64,000 bases of DNA from Microbispora sp. NBC_01189 (GCF_036010665.1 NZ_CP108581.1:3825501-3889500), one strand, 5' to 3'. Counted from the first letter of the stretch, positions 1 through 8,812 are shown. Numbers and translations are program-made. The notes: generated by a model from the letters alone, not told the origin.

Positions 1-660
1 CAGCTCGACCGACGCCTGCGCGTCGCGGACCAGCTTCGACCACGGGAGGGCGCGGCGCAGGGCGGCGAAGGGCAGCAGCACCAGGTCGTGGCGTTCGCGC
101 ACGTGCGCGGCCTCGTGCGCGAGCACGGCCTCCAGCTCGGCGGACGACAGCAGGTGCAGGGTGCCGTCGCTGATGACGACCTGCGACTTCAGCCCGGGCA
201 GGCAGTAGGCGGCGGCGCCGGGGAAGTCGACCACCCGCACGCCGGGCACGGCCGGTTCGTCCCTGGCCACCAGCGCGAGCAGCAGCCGGTGCCGGTGGCG
301 GGCCCGCAGCGTCTGCGCCCCCGCCGCGAGCGGCAGGGCCACCAGCACCGCGAGCAGCGACAGGCCCGCGACCAGCGCGGCCAGCCGGACCACGTCGTAC
401 GGGTCGCGCACGCTGGAGCCCACGCTCGCCAGGAAGGCCGCCAGGAACTCGGCCAGGCCGTGCACGACCCCCTTGCCGTACGGGCCGAGGGCGAAGGCGA
501 GCAGGGCGCCGGTGGAGGCGAGGCCCCAGGTCACCCCGAGCGACTGCCACAGCAGGATCGCCGTGCGCGGGGCGCGCCAGGTCCAGCGCGCGAAGGTCAG
601 CCGCCACGCGGCCAGCGCGCAGGTCGTCGCGAGTGCGGCCAGGACCGCCGCCGCGATCAC
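1..660 (-). CDS. BlaR1-like M56 family membrane metallopeptidase, 5' part only
   Basis: This is the N-terminal 220 codons of an integral-membrane zinc peptidase; the gene runs off the left edge. It starts at GTG 660-658, which overlaps the TGA of the upstream repressor gene by 4 nt (GTGA), so the two are translationally coupled. Hydrophobic segments lie near residues 3-20, 37-60 and 90-112. The HEAAH zinc motif (HExxH of M56) is near residue 185, in the context AVLAHEAAH. In the BlaR1/MecR1 family this domain transmits a cell-envelope signal by cleaving the partner BlaI-type repressor. Actinobacterial homologues often lack the beta-lactam-binding sensor domain; whether this one has it cannot be seen here. 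Family assignment is firm, the stimulus unknown. Confidence 0.88.
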   Translation of the reverse strand, partial: MIAAAVLAALATTCALAAWRLTFARWTWRAPRTAILLWQSLGVTWGLASTGALLAFALGPYGKGVVHGLAEFLAAFLASVGSSVRDPYDVVRLAALVAGLSLLAVLVALPLAAGAQTLRARHRHRLLLALVARDEPAVPGVRVVDFPGAAAYCLPGLKSQVVISDGTLHLLSSAELEAVLAHEAAHVRERHDLVLLPFAALRRALPWSKLVRDAQASVEL

Positions 661-1013
661 TCTTCCCCCAGCTCCGTGAGCGCTTTCCGGAGGATCTCGG
701 CCTCGGTCCCGGAGACGGCCCGGGCGAAGCGGGTCAGCGCCGCGTCCCGGTCGCCGGTCATGTCGAGGGCTTCGAGCATGAGCTCGGCGACGTACGCGTC
801 GCGGCTCGCGGCGGGCTGGTAACGCCAGGCGCGCCCGTCCCGGGTGCGGGTGAGGAACCCCTTGCGGGACAACCGGTCGAGCACGGTCATCACGGTCGTC
901 GGCGCGAGGTCGCGGTCCTCGATGAGACGCCCGACCTCGCGGGCCGTGAGCGGAGCGTTCTCCGCCCAGAGGATGTCCATGATGCTGCGTTCGAGCTCTC
1001 CCAGTCCCTTCAC
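657..1013 (-). CDS. BlaI/MecI/CopY family transcriptional repressor
   Basis: A 118-residue winged-helix repressor. The N-terminal half has the family signature, including LGELERSIMDILW and the recognition region TTVMTVLDRLSRKGFL. The C-terminal half is the short helical dimerisation and cleavage region. The chosen GTG start (1013-1011) is preceded by TGGAGG with a very short spacer, and the BlaI homology begins right there. The family represses its own operon and is inactivated by the M56 partner encoded just downstream with a 4-nt overlap. The paired dyads at 1024-1051, between this gene and the divergent macrodomain gene, are the likely operator. Confidence 0.9.
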   Translation of the reverse strand: MKGLGELERSIMDILWAENAPLTAREVGRLIEDRDLAPTTVMTVLDRLSRKGFLTRTRDGRAWRYQPAASRDAYVAELMLEALDMTGDRDAALTRFARAVSGTEAEILRKALTELGEE

Positions 1014-1023
1014 ACCTCCAAGG

Positions 1024-1051
1024 CTACATGGGGTAGTACTACGTCCTGTAG
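1024..1051. promoter_or_regulatory. Twin CTAC-N5-GTAG dyads, probable BlaI operators
   Basis: Two identical-architecture inverted repeats lie in tandem: CTAC-ATGGG-GTAG at 1024-1036 and CTAC-GTCCT-GTAG at 1039-1051, separated by 2 bp. BlaI-type repressors bind short TACA/TGTA-like or CTAC/GTAG-like dyads, so these fit the adjacent repressor. They sit between the divergent blaI-like gene (start 1013) and the macrodomain gene (start 1065), so one repressor could control both. The dyads are seen directly; repressor binding is inferred. Confidence 0.7.
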
Positions 1052-1064
1052 AGAGGTGAGGCAC

Positions 1065-1619
1065 ATGGACATCGTTCTGGTCGAGGGAGACATCACCGAG
1101 CAGCGGGTCGACGCGGTCGTCAACGCGGCCAACTCGTCCCTGCTGGGCGGCGGAGGCGTGGACGGGGCCATCCACCGGCGCGGTGGCCCGGCGATCCTGG
1201 AGGAGTGCCGGGCGCTGCGCTCCTCCCGGTACGAGCAGGGGCTCCCGGCCGGGCAGGCCGTCGAGACCACCGCCGGGCGGCTGCCCGCCCGATGGGTGAT
1301 CCACACGGTCGGGCCCGTGTACTCGCCGGGTGAGGACCGATCCCATCTGCTGGCCTCCTGCTATCGGGAGTCGCTCGTCGTCGCCGACCGGTTGGGCGCC
1401 GCCACCGTGGCCTTCCCCGCCATCTCCACGGGGGTCTACCGGTGGCCGATGGAGGACGCCGCCCGCATCGCGCTGACCGCCGTACGCGCCGTACGGATGA
1501 CCACCGTAGGGATGACCACTGTGCGGCAGGCCGCCTCCGCCGTCCGCGAGGTGCGGTTCGTACTGTTCAGTAACGCAGCCTATGCCGCGTTCGAGACCGC
1601 TCTCGCGGAGTCGCCCTAA
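1065..1619 (+). CDS. Macrodomain protein (O-acetyl-ADP-ribose deacetylase-like)
   Basis: A 184-residue single macrodomain. The ligand-binding features are visible: NAANSSLLGGGGVDGAIH near residues 23-40 and the phosphate loop FPAISTGVY near 125. Family members hydrolyse O-acetyl-ADP-ribose or remove ADP-ribose from proteins or nucleic acids. The ATG at 1065 is preceded by GAGAGGTGAG at good spacing. It is transcribed divergently from a BlaI/M56 pair across two BlaI-type dyads, an unusual regulatory context. An insertion near residues 145-160 repeats the unit R/G-MTTV, made by an imperfect 15-bp DNA duplication around 1494-1522. Confidence 0.9.
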   Translation: MDIVLVEGDITEQRVDAVVNAANSSLLGGGGVDGAIHRRGGPAILEECRALRSSRYEQGLPAGQAVETTAGRLPARWVIHTVGPVYSPGEDRSHLLASCYRESLVVADRLGAATVAFPAISTGVYRWPMEDAARIALTAVRAVRMTTVGMTTVRQAASAVREVRFVLFSNAAYAAFETALAESP

Positions 1620-1634
1620 GCATTGGGCCAAAAT

Positions 1635-2162
1635 TCACAGTCGGCGGAGCATGTAGATCTCGTCCCGGTCGTCGCCGGGCGCCACCCGGATCGATCGGGG
1701 CACCCGGCCGACCTCCTGGTAGCCCGCGCTCGCGTAGAAGGCGTCCACTCCGGTGCCACCGCGGCAGGTGAGCTGCAGCGCCTCCAGGCCGAGGGACCGC
1801 GCGGCCTCGTCGGCCGCGCGCAGCAGGGCCCGGCCGTACCCCCTGCCCTGGTGCTTGGGGTGGACCATGACCCGCAGCACCCACCGCCAGTGCGCCCGCA
1901 GGCGCGAGCCGTTGTCGGCCAGGATGAGCCAGGCGGCGACCTCGCCGTCGTCGCCGAACCCGGCGAGGAGGCGGTCCGGGGCCGCCGGGCCGCCGGCGGA
2001 GCGGGTGCGGGCGAACGCCTTCTCCGCCGTCGGCCTGATGACGTCCGGCGTCACAGGAGGCACGAAGCCCACGGCGCCGTCCGCGTTGGTCACCTCCGTC
2101 CAGCAGTGCAGGAGCTGCTCGAAAAGCTCGGGGGTCATCTCCGGGTCGAGGACGAAACGCAT
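1635..2162 (-). CDS. GNAT family N-acetyltransferase
   Basis: A 175-residue acetyltransferase with the acetyl-CoA motif A (VMVHPKHQGRGYGRALLRA, near residues 96-115) and the later FYASAGYQEVG segment typical of motif B. The substrate is unknown. The start is an ATG preceded by TAACGT ending 7 nt upstream and no Shine-Dalgarno, so a leaderless transcript is likely. It is convergent with the macrodomain gene, with only 15 bp between stops. Confidence 0.85.
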   Translation of the reverse strand: MRFVLDPEMTPELFEQLLHCWTEVTNADGAVGFVPPVTPDVIRPTAEKAFARTRSAGGPAAPDRLLAGFGDDGEVAAWLILADNGSRLRAHWRWVLRVMVHPKHQGRGYGRALLRAADEAARSLGLEALQLTCRGGTGVDAFYASAGYQEVGRVPRSIRVAPGDDRDEIYMLRRL

Positions 2163-2172
2163 GGCCCGGACG

Positions 2173-3018
2173 TTACCAACCGCCGGAGGAGCCGACTGGG
2201 GAGACGCCGCTCCAGGGAAGGGTCAGCTCGCCGAGCCGCCACCGCCCCGGGCCCCCGGCCGGCGGCAGGGTCTCCACCGGCCAGTCCCGTGCCACCAGCT
2301 CGGCCGCCCTGATCCAGCGCTGCCGGGCGCCGTACGCGCCGAAGGGGGCGCAGGCCGCCCAGGCGCGGTCCCAGTCCGCGAGGAACGCGTGGACCGGCTG
2401 CCCGGGGACGTTGCGGTGGATCAGCGTCTTGGGCAGCCGCTCGGCCAGGTCGGACGGCCGCCCGAAGCCGGTGAAACGGGCCGCGAAGGTCAGCGTCCGC
2501 GGCCCCTCGGCGCCGAGCGCCACCCAGGTCGCGCGGTGGCCGATCTCCGAGCAGGTGCCCTCGACGACCACACCCGAGGGGTGCAGGCCCGCCCGGAGCA
2601 GGTCCCAGTGCGCCCACGCCTCGTCCTCGCCGTACTGCCGCAGCACGTTGAACGCGCGGACGATCAGCGGTGGGCGGGGGACCGGGAGCTCGAAGCCGCC
2701 CCTGACGAACGACAGCCCCTCCCGTTCGTACGGTTTGGCAGCCGCGACCCGCCCGGGGTCGATCTCCACGCCCACCACCTCGACCACCGGGCAGACCCGG
2801 CGCAGCCTGGTGAACAGCTCGGTCGTCGTGACGTGGGACGCGCCGTAGCCGAGGTCGACCACCAGCGGCGGCGCCGTCCCCGCGCGGCCCGAGCGCAGCA
2901 GCGGGCCGTACACGGCGGCGATCCAGCGGTCGCAGCGGCGCAGCCGGTTGTGCCCGGTGGTGCCGCGGGTGACCGCACCGACGGGCCGGGCGGGCCGTCC
3001 GGGCCGGGCCGGTCTCAT
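2173..3018 (-). CDS. Class I SAM-dependent methyltransferase, substrate unknown
   Basis: A 281-residue protein with the AdoMet motif I as VVDLGYGASH near residue 52 and an acidic motif II (VVGVEIDPGRVAAAKP) about 30 residues later. The N-terminus is rich in Arg, Pro and Gly. Its ATG overlaps the TGA of the upstream SDR gene by 4 nt (ATGA at 3015-3018), so the two form an operon. No substrate-defining motif is recognised. Confidence 0.75.
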   Translation of the reverse strand: MRPARPGRPARPVGAVTRGTTGHNRLRRCDRWIAAVYGPLLRSGRAGTAPPLVVDLGYGASHVTTTELFTRLRRVCPVVEVVGVEIDPGRVAAAKPYEREGLSFVRGGFELPVPRPPLIVRAFNVLRQYGEDEAWAHWDLLRAGLHPSGVVVEGTCSEIGHRATWVALGAEGPRTLTFAARFTGFGRPSDLAERLPKTLIHRNVPGQPVHAFLADWDRAWAACAPFGAYGARQRWIRAAELVARDWPVETLPPAGGPGRWRLGELTLPWSGVSPVGSSGGW

Positions 3019-3797
3019 GACCCCGGCGTGACCCGGTGCACCTTGTGCTGGGCGGCCTGGGCCCGCGGCCGCACGACCAGCCGGTCGATGTTCACATGGG
3101 CGGGGCGGGTCACCGCGAAGGCGATCACGTCGGCGATGTCGTCCGCGGTCAGGGGGCCGGGGACGCCTTCGTACACCTTGGCCGCCCGTTCGGCGTCGCC
3201 CGCGAAGCGGGTCAGCGCGAACTCGTCGGTCTTCACCATGCCCGGGGCGACCTCGATCACCCGCACCGGCTCGCCGCACAGCTCCAGGCGGAGGGTCTCG
3301 GTCATCGCGGTCTGCGCGTGCTTGGCCGCGCTGTAGCCGCCGCCCCCCTCGTACGACACGAAGGCGGCCGTCGAGGTGAGCATCACCAGCACGCCGTCGC
3401 CCGACGCGACGAGCTTCGGCAGCAGCGCCCTGGTCACCCGGAGCGCGCCGAGCACGTTCACGTCGTACATCCGCTGCCAGTCGTCCACCCGCGCCCCGGC
3501 CACCGGCTCCAGCCCGAACGCGCCGCCCGCGTTGTTCACCAGGACGTCGCAGCGGCCGAGCGAGCCGGCCAGCGCGTCCACCGACGCCTGGTCGGTCACG
3601 TCGAGCGTCACCGCGCGGACGCCCGGCACCTCGGCCGCCAGCTTGTCGAGCCGGTCCCGCCGCCGCGCCGCGGCCACCACCCGGTATCCTTCGGCGGCGA
3701 GCCGCCGGGCCGTCGCCTCGCCGATGCCGCTGCTCGCGCCGGTCACCACCGCGGTCCTGACCCCCGGATCGGTCACCGTCTGATCGGTCATCGTCAC
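3015..3797 (-). CDS. Short-chain dehydrogenase/reductase (classical SDR)
   Basis: A 260-residue classical SDR: cofactor motif TGASSGIG near residues 20-27, NNAG near 90, catalytic Ser in LTSTAAF and the YSAAKHA Tyr-Lys pair near 154-158. An Arg-rich segment after the second strand (AAARRRDR) suggests NADP preference. The start is chosen at GTG 3797 because GGAGG sits 6 nt upstream; ATG codons at 3803 and 3791 are possible but poorly spaced. It is translationally coupled to the downstream methyltransferase. The substrate is unknown. Confidence 0.85.
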   Translation of the reverse strand: MTMTDQTVTDPGVRTAVVTGASSGIGEATARRLAAEGYRVVAAARRRDRLDKLAAEVPGVRAVTLDVTDQASVDALAGSLGRCDVLVNNAGGAFGLEPVAGARVDDWQRMYDVNVLGALRVTRALLPKLVASGDGVLVMLTSTAAFVSYEGGGGYSAAKHAQTAMTETLRLELCGEPVRVIEVAPGMVKTDEFALTRFAGDAERAAKVYEGVPGPLTADDIADVIAFAVTRPAHVNIDRLVVRPRAQAAQHKVHRVTPGS

Positions 3798-3955
3798 CGC
3801 CATCCTCCATCCACGCCGCACTTCTGAGCGTCCCCGGGCACCCCGGGTCCAGCCACGGGTGCAGCCGTCATCCTCTCAGGGCCCCCCGGTGCTCACAGGT
3901 GTCGGGGAATCCGGTGATGATTTTGGTGGTTGTAAGCCTTTCGGAGGTGGTTCGG

Positions 3956-5239
3956 GTGTCGGTCTTTCGGCGTCGGGTCAACCGCGTCGCGACCATAAGT
4001 GTGCACACGTCCCCGCTTGACCAGCCGGGCACGGGCGACGCGGGAGGCATGAACGTCTACATCGTCGAGGTCGCCAAGCGGCTCGCCGCGCTCGGCGTCG
4101 AGGTCGAGATCTTCACGCGGCGCACCGCACGCGACCTGCCCCCGGAGGCCGAGCTGAGCCCCGGCGTGCTGGTCCGTCACGTCACGGCGGGGCCGTACGA
4201 GGAGCTCGGCCGCGCCGACCTCCCCGGCCAGCTGTGCGGCTTCCTGTCCGGCGTCCTGCGCACCGAGGCGATGTACGACCCCGGCCGCTACGACGTGATC
4301 CACTCCCACTACTGGCTGTCCGGCCAGGTGGGCTGGCTGGCCAAGGAACGCTGGGGCGTGCCGCTCGTGCACACCATGCACACGATGGCCAAGGTCAAGA
4401 ACGCCCTGCTCGCGGAGGGCGACAAGCCCGAGCCGGCGATGCGGGTGCTGGGCGAGGAGCAGGTCGTGGAGGTCGCCGACCGCCTGGTCGCCAACACCGC
4501 CGCCGAGGCCGAGGAGCTGATCGACCTCTACAAGGCGCCGCGTGAGCGCGTGGCCGTGGTCAACCCCGGCGTGAACCTCGCCGTCTTCCAGCCCGCGTCG
4601 AAGGGCGCCGCCCGGCGCCGCCTCGGCCTGCCGCAGGACGCGCGCGTGCTGCTGTTCGTGGGACGCATCCAGCCGCTCAAGGCCCCCGACGTGCTGCTCA
4701 GGGCCGCCGCCCGGATGCTCGTCGAGGACCCCTCGCTGCGGTCGCGGCTCGTCGTCGCCTGCGTCGGCGGGCCCAGCGGCAACGGCCTCGCCCGTCCCGC
4801 GCTGCTCAGCGACCTCGCCGCCGAGCTCGGCATCGCCGACGTCGTACGGCTCGCGCCGCCCGCCCCGCAGCAGGAGCTCGCCGACTGGTACCGGGCCGCC
4901 GACGTGACCGTCGTGCCCTCGCACAACGAGTCGTTCGGGCTGGTGGCGCTGGAGTCGCAGGCGTGCGGCACCCCGGTCGTCGCGGCGGCGGTCGGCGGAC
5001 TGCGCACCGCCGTCCGGGACGGCGTGTCCGGCGTGCTGGTGGACGGGCACGACCCGCACGACTGGGCGCGGGAGCTGGCCCTGCTGACCGGGCGTCCCGA
5101 CCGGCTCGCCGCGCTCGCCGCCAACGCCGTGGAGCACGCGACCGCCTTCGGCTGGTCGGCGACCGCCGCCCGCCTCGCCGAGGTCTACGCCGGCGCCAAG
5201 GCCCAGCTCCACCGGACCCCCATCGCGGTCAGCTCGTAG
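3956..5239 (+). CDS. mshA: D-inositol-3-phosphate glycosyltransferase (mycothiol biosynthesis)
   Basis: MshA transfers N-acetylglucosamine from UDP-GlcNAc to 1L-myo-inositol 1-phosphate, the first step of mycothiol synthesis, in the cytoplasm. The 427-residue GT4 enzyme has the MshA N-terminal signature [19 protein letters not shown] (near residues 18-36), a [13 protein letters not shown] nucleotide-binding region, and the EX7E retaining-glycosyltransferase motif ESFGLVALE near residue 326. GTG 3956 is chosen because GGAGG lies 8 nt upstream; an in-frame ATG at 3899 would add a non-homologous leader. The neighbours (YbjN-like, gpm, phoU, senX3-regX3) match the conserved actinobacterial order. 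Confidence 0.96.
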   Translation: MSVFRRRVNRVATISVHTSPLDQPGTGDAGGMNVYIVEVAKRLAALGVEVEIFTRRTARDLPPEAELSPGVLVRHVTAGPYEELGRADLPGQLCGFLSGVLRTEAMYDPGRYDVIHSHYWLSGQVGWLAKERWGVPLVHTMHTMAKVKNALLAEGDKPEPAMRVLGEEQVVEVADRLVANTAAEAEELIDLYKAPRERVAVVNPGVNLAVFQPASKGAARRRLGLPQDARVLLFVGRIQPLKAPDVLLRAAARMLVEDPSLRSRLVVACVGGPSGNGLARPALLSDLAAELGIADVVRLAPPAPQQELADWYRAADVTVVPSHNESFGLVALESQACGTPVVAAAVGGLRTAVRDGVSGVLVDGHDPHDWARELALLTGRPDRLAALAANAVEHATAFGWSATAARLAEVYAGAKAQLHRTPIAVSS

Positions 5240-5248
5240 GCTGGCGGA

Positions 5249-5734
5249 ATGAGAACCGAGCTCGAAGCCGTGATCGAGTCGGCGCTGGAGTCCGCCGAGC
5301 TGTCCTACGAGCGACCCAGGCCGGGCGCGTTCCTGGTCAAGCTGCCGGGCCGGCACAAGCTCGCCACCATGACCTGGCTCGTCGTCGGCGACCAGGCGCT
5401 GACCGTCGAGGCGTTCTTCTGCCGGCAGCCGGACGAGAACCACGCCGAGTTCTACCGCTGGCTGCTGCACAAGAACGGCTCGACGTACGGCGTCCACTTC
5501 GCCGTCGACGCCGTGGGCGACGTCCACCTGGTCGGCCGGCTGCCGCTCGGCGCGGTGACCGGCGAGGAGATCGACCGGATCCTCGGCTGCGTGCTCACCT
5601 ACTCGGACGAGTCGTTCGACCGCGCACTCGAGCTGGGCTTCGCGTCGTCCATCAGGCGCGAGTGGGAGTGGCGGGTCAAGCGCGGCGAGTCGCCGGCGAA
5701 CCTCCAGGCGTTCGCCCGGGTGGTCGGCTCCTGA
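5249..5734 (+). CDS. YbjN domain-containing protein
   Basis: A 161-residue YbjN-fold protein; the family has a type III secretion chaperone-like alpha/beta fold and its role in actinobacteria is unsettled. The region from ERPRPGAFLVKLPG through YRWLLHKN to EIDRILG matches it. It is invariably found between mshA and gpm in actinobacteria. TAGGCT (5237-5242), which overlaps the mshA stop, ends 6 nt before the ATG, suggesting its own leaderless transcript within the cluster. Confidence 0.9.
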   Translation: MRTELEAVIESALESAELSYERPRPGAFLVKLPGRHKLATMTWLVVGDQALTVEAFFCRQPDENHAEFYRWLLHKNGSTYGVHFAVDAVGDVHLVGRLPLGAVTGEEIDRILGCVLTYSDESFDRALELGFASSIRREWEWRVKRGESPANLQAFARVVGS

Positions 5735-5773
5735 CCAACGGGCCGTCAACCGTACGCCGATAGGATTGGCCGC

Positions 5774-6517
5774 ATGGCTACTTTGGTGCTGCTGCGGCAC
5801 GGTGAGAGCGAATGGAACGTCAAGGGCCTGTTCACCGGTTGGGTGGACGTCACCCTCTCGCCGACCGGCGAGGAGGAGGCGCGGCGCGGCGGGCAGCTGC
5901 TCCTCGAGGCCGGCATCCGGCCCGACGTGGTGCACACCTCGGTGCTCACCCGGGCCATCAGGACCGCCAACATCGCCCTTGAGGCGGCCGACCTGCTGTG
6001 GCTCCCGGTGAAGCGCTCCTGGCGGCTGAACGAGCGCCACTACGGCGCGCTCCAGGGCAAGGACAAGGCGCAGACCCGCGCCGAGTTCGGCGACGAGCAG
6101 TTCATGCTGTGGCGCCGGTCGTACGACGTGCCGCCGCCGCCGATCGCCGCCGACGACGAGTACTCCCAGCTCGGCGATGGCCGCTACTCGCTGCTGCCGT
6201 CGGAGCTGGTGCCCCGCACCGAGTGCCTCAAGGACGTCGTCGGCCGGATGCTGCCGTACTGGTACGACGAGATCGTCCCCGACCTGACCGGCGGAGGCAC
6301 GGTGCTGGTCGTCGCGCACGGCAACTCCCTGCGCGCGCTGGTCAAGCACCTGGAGGGCATCGGCGACGAGGACATCGCCGGCCTGAACATCCCCACCGGC
6401 ATCCCGCTGCGCTACGAGCTCGACGACGACTTCCGCCCGGTCGGCAAGGGCGAGTACCTCGACCCCGCCGCCGCCGCGGCCGCCATCGAGGCCGTCGCCA
6501 ACCAGGGCAAGAAGTAA
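5774..6517 (+). CDS. gpmA: 2,3-bisphosphoglycerate-dependent phosphoglycerate mutase
   Basis: Interconverts 3- and 2-phosphoglycerate in glycolysis and gluconeogenesis. At 247 residues it is the normal family length. The phosphohistidine motif [10 protein letters not shown] is at residues 6-15 (His9) and the second catalytic His lies in VVAHGNSLR near residue 180; [10 protein letters not shown] is also diagnostic. TAGGAT (5761-5766) ends 7 nt before the ATG with no Shine-Dalgarno, consistent with a leaderless mRNA. A perfect 12-bp hairpin follows the stop. Confidence 0.97.
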   Translation: MATLVLLRHGESEWNVKGLFTGWVDVTLSPTGEEEARRGGQLLLEAGIRPDVVHTSVLTRAIRTANIALEAADLLWLPVKRSWRLNERHYGALQGKDKAQTRAEFGDEQFMLWRRSYDVPPPPIAADDEYSQLGDGRYSLLPSELVPRTECLKDVVGRMLPYWYDEIVPDLTGGGTVLVVAHGNSLRALVKHLEGIGDEDIAGLNIPTGIPLRYELDDDFRPVGKGEYLDPAAAAAAIEAVANQGKK

Positions 6518-6536
6518 CCCCCGCATCCGTCACCAC

Positions 6537-6564
6537 GGCCGCGCCCCTCCCGAGGGGCGCGGCC
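6537..6564. terminator. Bidirectional terminator hairpin
   Basis: A perfect 12-bp GC-rich stem (6537-6548 with 6553-6564) and a 4-nt loop lie between the convergent gpmA and membrane-protein genes. There is no clear U-tract, as is common in actinobacteria. Confidence 0.75.
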
Positions 6565-7997
6565 TACTTGTAGACGACGGTCTTCTTCGCCCTGCCGGGG
6601 AAGACCTCGACGAGGATCCGTACGGCGCCGTCGGGGGGATCGGGCACCTGGGTGACGAGCTTGCGGCCGCGCAGGTGGACCCTGACCCGGTAGGAGCCCG
6701 GCCCGCGCGTAATGAGCCCGGTCGGTCTCTGTCCGTAGCCGTCGACGAGCTCCAGGGAGCCGGTCGGGCTCTCGTACGCCACCTCGATCACCTCCTCCCA
6801 GCCTCCGGTCTCCACAGGCGGACGCCGGGTGTAGGACTCGACGGTCACGCATGCGTGCCCGGCCTCGTCGGCGGCCCAGATCGCGAGCGAGCCCCGGTCG
6901 CTTCCCACCAGGTTTCGCACCAGGTCCGGGGGATTGCCCTCGTAGCCGTCCTCCCAGCCGTCGATGGTCCAGAACTCGGCCCACATCGTGGCCCGGCGCT
7001 GCCGTACGGGCCTGATCGCCGGCCGGTGCCGCGGCAGCGCCGCGCACACCTTCTCCTTCTCGGCGACGTACGCGTCCGACTCCGACTGTTGTCGATCTTC
7101 CTCCGCCTGCTGCGCGCCGGCCACGGCCGGGCACAGGATCGCGAGCTTGACCGCCAGCGACGCCTCCGGGGCCTCCTGGACGGCCCGCGCGCCGAGGTCG
7201 CCTCCGTGCCGGGTCGCCAGCGCGCACAGGTGCCGCCCCTGAGCCAGGACGGCCTCGTCCGTGACCTCGTCCCACTCCTCGACAGGGGGGTCGGTCGGGA
7301 GGTCGTGGCCGCGGACCGCGCAGAGGAAGCGCCGTTCCGCAGTGGTCAGCCCCGTGACGGTGCCGTCGCCGTATCCGGCGCAGCCGAGTTCCCGAGCGGT
7401 GCTCACCCTGCCGGCGGCGGCCGACGCCGCCGGAAGCAGGACGACCGCGGTCGCCGCCAGGGCGGCCGCCGCCGTACGGGCGACCGGCCCTCGCCGCACG
7501 AACCCGCGCCGGGGAACGCGTACGGCGAGCAGCACGAGCAGCGGCGGAAGGGAGTCGTAGAGCCCCCACCCGACCAGCGAGTCGAACAGCCCGGGCGGTC
7601 CCCACTGCTGCCGGCACGCGGGGCCGAGGGCGGCGTCCAGCGTGGGGAGCAGGAACTCGGGGAGGTAGCGGACGAGCAGCACGACGGCGACGCAACGGCC
7701 GATGATCCGGCCGAGCCGGAGCCGCCCTCTCCGGACGCTGAGCCACCAGCCCGCGCAGCCCAGGACGACCAGCGGGGCTCCGTCGGTCGCGAGGAGGGGG
7801 AGGCCGATGACCGGGTATGCCGGGAAATAGACAAGGTCATAGATCTCCCACCCCGGGCAGGAGCTCCCGAATGAGATTGTCGAGAAGAAGCCTCTGGTCT
7901 CGCCGCCGGTCAGGATCGACGCGGTCCAGAAGTAGAGGGTGGGAGCCGCGGAGAGCAGCACCGCCGCCGCCCAGAGCACCAATGATCGTCTCGGCAC
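6564..7997 (-). CDS. Hypothetical membrane protein with a long extracytoplasmic C-terminal region
   Basis: A 477-residue protein of unknown function. Residues 7-29, about 55-75, 83-105 and 150-205 include hydrophobic segments, giving roughly four to six membrane passes. The second half (about 205-477) is soluble, cysteine-containing (GCAGYG, FLCAV, HLCALA, AILCPAV, KVCAAL, HACVTV) and ends in a beta-rich region that resembles an Ig-like or secreted domain. Paired cysteines suggest disulphides outside the membrane. GTG 7997 is preceded by TAGTCT ending 8 nt upstream. It is convergent with gpmA and no function is assigned. Confidence 0.7.
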   Translation of the reverse strand: MPRRSLVLWAAAVLLSAAPTLYFWTASILTGGETRGFFSTISFGSSCPGWEIYDLVYFPAYPVIGLPLLATDGAPLVVLGCAGWWLSVRRGRLRLGRIIGRCVAVVLLVRYLPEFLLPTLDAALGPACRQQWGPPGLFDSLVGWGLYDSLPPLLVLLAVRVPRRGFVRRGPVARTAAAALAATAVVLLPAASAAAGRVSTARELGCAGYGDGTVTGLTTAERRFLCAVRGHDLPTDPPVEEWDEVTDEAVLAQGRHLCALATRHGGDLGARAVQEAPEASLAVKLAILCPAVAGAQQAEEDRQQSESDAYVAEKEKVCAALPRHRPAIRPVRQRRATMWAEFWTIDGWEDGYEGNPPDLVRNLVGSDRGSLAIWAADEAGHACVTVESYTRRPPVETGGWEEVIEVAYESPTGSLELVDGYGQRPTGLITRGPGSYRVRVHLRGRKLVTQVPDPPDGAVRILVEVFPGRAKKTVVYK

Positions 7998-8037
7998 GGG
8001 AGCGCAGACTACGCGACCCGTGCGACAGAACGCGTGC

Positions 8038-8070
8038 GAGAGCCCCGGCCCCCCGAGGACCGGGGCTCTC
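8038..8070. terminator. Terminator hairpin downstream of phoU
   Basis: An 11-bp perfect stem (8038-8048 with 8060-8070) and an 11-nt loop containing six consecutive C. It lies between the phoU stop and the start of the next minus-strand gene, so it probably ends the phoU transcript. Confidence 0.65.
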
Positions 8071-8133
8071 GCGGCTTCCGTACGCCGTCCCCCGTGCGCT
8101 TTCCCTTGCGCGCTTTCCTTGTGTCGTGGCGCG

Positions 8134-8793
8134 TCAGCCCGTGAGGGCGTCCGCGTCGCGGGTGCCCGTGACGAGGTACACCACGTCGCGGGCGACGCGC
8201 ACGGCGTGGTCGGCGTACCGCTCGTAGTAGCGGCCGGCCAGCGTGATGTCGATCGCGGCCTCGATGCCGTGCTCCCAGTCCTTGGAGAGCAGGACGCGGA
8301 ACAGGCGGCGGTGCCGGCGGTCCATGGCGTCGTCGTCCTCCTCCAGCTCCTTGGCGAGATCGACGTCGCGGGAGGCGATGCAGCTGCCCGCCTTGGTGAT
8401 CAGGTTCTCGGCGATGGCGCCCATCTCGACGAACGTCTCGCGCAGCTCGGCCGGGATGGCCGACTCGGGGTGGCGCATCCGCGCCAGCTTGGCGATGTGC
8501 TCGGCGAGGTCGCCCATCCGCTCCAGGTCGGCGGCCATCCGCAGCGCCGTGATGACGGTGCGCAGGTCGATCGCCACCGGTTGCTGGGTGGCCATCAGTT
8601 CGTAGATCGAGGTTTCCATCTCCATGTGCAGCCGGTCGACCTCTGCGTCCTGGGCGATGACGCTCTCCGCCAGCTGCAGGTCGGCGTCGAGCAGGGCGGT
8701 CGTCCCCCTCGACATGGCCGACCGCACCAGGCGTGTCATCTCCACCAGGCGGTCGGTCAGGGCGGCCAGCTCTTCGTGATAGGCGTCGCGCAT
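8134..8793 (-). CDS. phoU: Phosphate signalling protein PhoU
   Basis: A 219-residue all-helical protein made of two PhoU repeats with the metal-cluster motifs (E/DxxxD in ADLERMGDLAEH and YYERYADHAVRVA). PhoU links the Pst transporter to the phosphate sensor kinase and is a negative regulator. The start is the ATG of MRDAYHEEL, the usual family N-terminus; a GTG 9 nt upstream is an alternative. It is divergent from senX3 with a PHO box between them, the arrangement known from streptomycetes. Confidence 0.95.
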   Translation of the reverse strand: MRDAYHEELAALTDRLVEMTRLVRSAMSRGTTALLDADLQLAESVIAQDAEVDRLHMEMETSIYELMATQQPVAIDLRTVITALRMAADLERMGDLAEHIAKLARMRHPESAIPAELRETFVEMGAIAENLITKAGSCIASRDVDLAKELEEDDDAMDRRHRRLFRVLLSKDWEHGIEAAIDITLAGRYYERYADHAVRVARDVVYLVTGTRDADALTG

Positions 8794-8812
8794 GGCCGCC
8801 ACGCTACGCGCG

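Noticed and set aside
3893..6526. Very long open frame antisense to mshA-ybjN-gpm
   Set aside because: It is opposite three well-conserved genes, has no domain and low-complexity His/Arg/Gly composition, as expected from codon bias in GC-rich DNA. The same applies to long antisense frames over 29.8-32.9 kb and 57.9-60.9 kb.
8038..8070. Hairpin with a six-C loop, reminiscent of the actinobacterial 6C RNA
   Set aside because: Only one hairpin is present and it sits exactly where the phoU transcript should end; 6C RNAs have two C-loop hairpins and a conserved core not seen here.
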